Source of the DNA: Desulfurellaceae bacterium
GTDB lineage: Bacteria > Campylobacterota_A > Desulfurellia > Desulfurellales > Hippeaceae
Direction: 5' to 3'
Length of the DNA: 56,246 bases
Assembly: GCA_015490005.1 (NCBI GenBank)
Contig: WFYS01000121.1
Span: 1 to 56,246, forward strand
Shown: in pieces, positions 54,662 through 56,246 of the stretch
Layout: each line of letters opens with the position of its first letter
Numbering within the stretch: position 1 is the first letter of the stretch
Notes under the pieces: generated by a model
Databases searched by the model: none
The model's input: the letters and a program-made list of their open reading frames with translations, nothing else
What the model was told of the DNA's origin: nothing
Position numbers and translations under genes: made by a program

Positions 54662-56246
54662 TTAAATCAAAATTTCCCTTTTTCCTCTGTGGTCGGGTTT
54701 CGAAAGTATACCTTTTTTTTCCATTTGTTCAACAATTCTTGCAGCTTTATTGTATCCAATTTTTAAACGCCTTTGTAAATAGGAAATAGAAGGGTTACCT
54801 CCATCTTTTATTATTTCAACGGCTTCTTCAAACATTGGGTCTAGTTCTTCATCATCTTCATTTACGCCCGCAATTTCCTTTGTTGCTTCCATGAGCTCCT
54901 CGTTATATTCAGGAGAGCCTTGAGATTTAACAAAGTCTGTAATACGCTTTATTTCATCGTCACTAATGAATGCTCCATGTATTCTAATCAAAGAAGATGA
55001 GCCTGGTTGCATAAACAACATATCACCTTTTCCAAGTAAGGTTTCAGCTCCAGGTGTGTCCAAAATTGTTCGAGAGTCCACCTTTGATGTGACCTTAAAC
55101 GATACTCTTGCCGGAAAATTGGCTTTAATCAATCCTGTTACTACATCGACACTTGGCCTTTGTGTGGCCACGATTAAATGTATGCCGGAAGCCCTTGCTT
55201 TTTGAGCCAGTCTTTCTACGTACATCTCCACCTTTTTGCCGGACACCATCATTAAATCGGCCAATTCATCTATTACTACAACTATATATGGCATCTGAGG
55301 GTAGTCTATAGACCCTTTTTTTGCTTTAATGTTAAATCCTTCTATATTTCTAACACCGGCCTCATTCATGATTTTATAACGCGTTTCCATTTCATTTATA
55401 AGTGCATTTAAAGCTGCCGCTGCCTCTTTTGGATCCGTCACAACAGGCATCATCATGTGAGGTATATTGTCGTAAATAGAAAGTTCCAGTATCTTTGGGT
55501 CTATCATAACAAATTTTACCTCTTGAGGTGTTGCTTTGTAGAGTATGCTTATTATCATGGTGTTTAAGGATACACTTTTTCCTGAGCCTGTAGCACCGGC
55601 GATTAATAGGTGAGGCATTTTTGCTAAATCAGTTACAAACACGTTGCCTACAATGTCTTTGCCTAAACCTAGTGTTAACTTTGATGTAGACCTCAAAAAT
55701 TCCTTAGATGATACGATTTCTTTCATATAAACCGTTTGTCTGACTTTGTTTGAAACCTCTATGCCTATTGCTGCTTTTCCTGGTATTGGAGCTATTATTC
55801 TAACGCTCATGGCTTCCATGGCGAGTGCAAGGTCGTTGTATAGGTTTGCGATTTTGCTTATTTTAACCCCAGATTTTGGTCTAAATTCATACATCGTAAC
55901 AACAGGTCCAGGTTTTACGCCGACAATTTTACCTTCGACACTAAAGTGTTTTAGTTTTTCCTCTAATTTCTTTGCACTTTGCATTATTTCTTCCCTGTCT
56001 AGCTCTGGATTGCCTATTGCTAATGAATCCTCCATAAGGTCTACAGATGGGAATTTGTAGCCATCTTCTTCTTTTTGGTTGATATTTTCTACGGTTTCCC
56101 TCTGTTTGTTTATGTATTCAGTGTCAATAAATATAGAATCTTTGCTATTATCCTCATCTTTATCCTCTTTTTTGCGTTCTTTTTGTTTGTCGTTTGGTTC
56201 TTCTACAGTGTGATTTTCTTCTTTTATTTCTTGTTTTATGCTTTCT
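54662..56246 (-). CDS. ftsK: DNA translocase FtsK, C-terminal part (cut by window end)
   Basis: The frame is open to base 56246, so the N-terminal membrane domain is outside. The first 70 visible residues are a highly charged Glu/Lys/Asp-rich linker. Then comes the motor: [20 protein letters not shown], Walker [19 protein letters not shown], Walker [35 protein letters not shown]. The C-terminal gamma winged helix ends [26 protein letters not shown]. It pumps chromosomal DNA toward dif at division. The next gene, lysC, follows closely. Confidence 0.96.
   Translation of the reverse strand, partial: ESIKQEIKEENHTVEEPNDKQKERKKEDKDEDNSKDSIFIDTEYINKQRETVENINQKEEDGYKFPSVDLMEDSLAIGNPELDREEIMQSAKKLEEKLKHFSVEGKIVGVKPGPVVTMYEFRPKSGVKISKIANLYNDLALAMEAMSVRIIAPIPGKAAIGIEVSNKVRQTVYMKEIVSSKEFLRSTSKLTLGLGKDIVGNVFVTDLAKMPHLLIAGATGSGKSVSLNTMIISILYKATPQEVKFVMIDPKILELSIYDNIPHMMMPVVTDPKEAAAALNALINEMETRYKIMNEAGVRNIEGFNIKAKKGSIDYPQMPYIVVVIDELADLMMVSGKKVEMYVERLAQKARASGIHLIVATQRPSVDVVTGLIKANFPARVSFKVTSKVDSRTILDTPGAETLLGKGDMLFMQPGSSSLIRIHGAFISDDEIKRITDFVKSQGSPEYNEELMEATKEIAGVNEDDEELDPMFEEAVEIIKDGGNPSISYLQRRLKIGYNKAARIVEQMEKKGILSKPDHRGKREILI

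Overview
The window is about 56 kb of AT-rich, very compact bacterial chromosome. It carries some 56 protein genes, no recognisable rRNA, tRNA, CRISPR or insertion sequence, and no gene-free stretch longer than the 205 bases between dnaA and dnaN. Gene content (dnaA-dnaN-recF-gyrB-gyrA, rpmH-rnpA-yidD-yidC-mnmE-mnmG-rsmG, ftsEX-envC-ctpA, split transketolase, separate gatA/gatC, hemACD) and the K/I/N-rich proteins suggest a Gram-negative anaerobe, perhaps a thermophile. My best guess is the Hippea/Desulfurella lineage (Desulfurellales). That is an inference from style and content, not a database result.

Layout. 1-1.8 kb (minus): 5' end of a malic enzyme gene and a FetAB-type metal exporter. 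1.8-4.1 kb (plus): KamA-family radical SAM protein, MoaE-like protein, polysaccharide deacetylase. 4.1-10.3 kb (plus): rpmH, rnpA, yidD, yidC, mnmE, a perfect parS site, mnmG, rsmG. 10.3-19.4 kb (minus): HTH-cupin regulator; a run tldD-truA-gatC-gatA-hypothetical-sufT-like-glycosyltransferase-deacetylase; PEP synthase. 19.6-20.3 kb (minus): cobS. 20.3-39.9 kb (plus): dnaA, then an 18 kb run with no gap above 14 bases from dnaN to tsaD (replication, gyrase, polyprenyl synthase, haem synthesis, transketolase halves, ftsEX/envC/ctpA, divergent deacetylase, tsaD). 39.9-50.2 kb (minus): cysE, ybeY, 7TM-HD phosphodiesterase, guaA, tldE, dGTPase-like HD protein, BFN-like protein, miaB, mltG, ruvX. 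50.3-51.4 kb (plus): amiC. 51.4-56.2 kb (minus): pheA, accA, lysC, ftsK (cut by the window end).

The main themes are the replication origin neighbourhood and unusual translation starts. Strand composition flips inside the 3' third of recF near 23.64 kb: plus-strand genes to the left favour A/C in silent positions and those to the right favour T/G. This would place the replication origin there, with dnaA, dnaN and most of recF transcribed head-on to the left-moving fork. A perfect parS lies 16 kb away. DnaA has a changed DNA-contact signature, and I saw no cluster of classical DnaA boxes. Two RNA-maturation genes, rnpA and truA, have complete reading frames but no ATG/GTG/TTG start; the only sensible starts are ATT and ATA, both with a Shine-Dalgarno sequence 9 bases upstream. 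dnaA and amiC have strong promoters so close to their ATG that leaderless mRNAs are predicted. FtsE has lost nearly every ATPase motif except Walker B. Together these give a picture of divergent initiation of replication, translation and division machinery in an otherwise ordinary housekeeping region.
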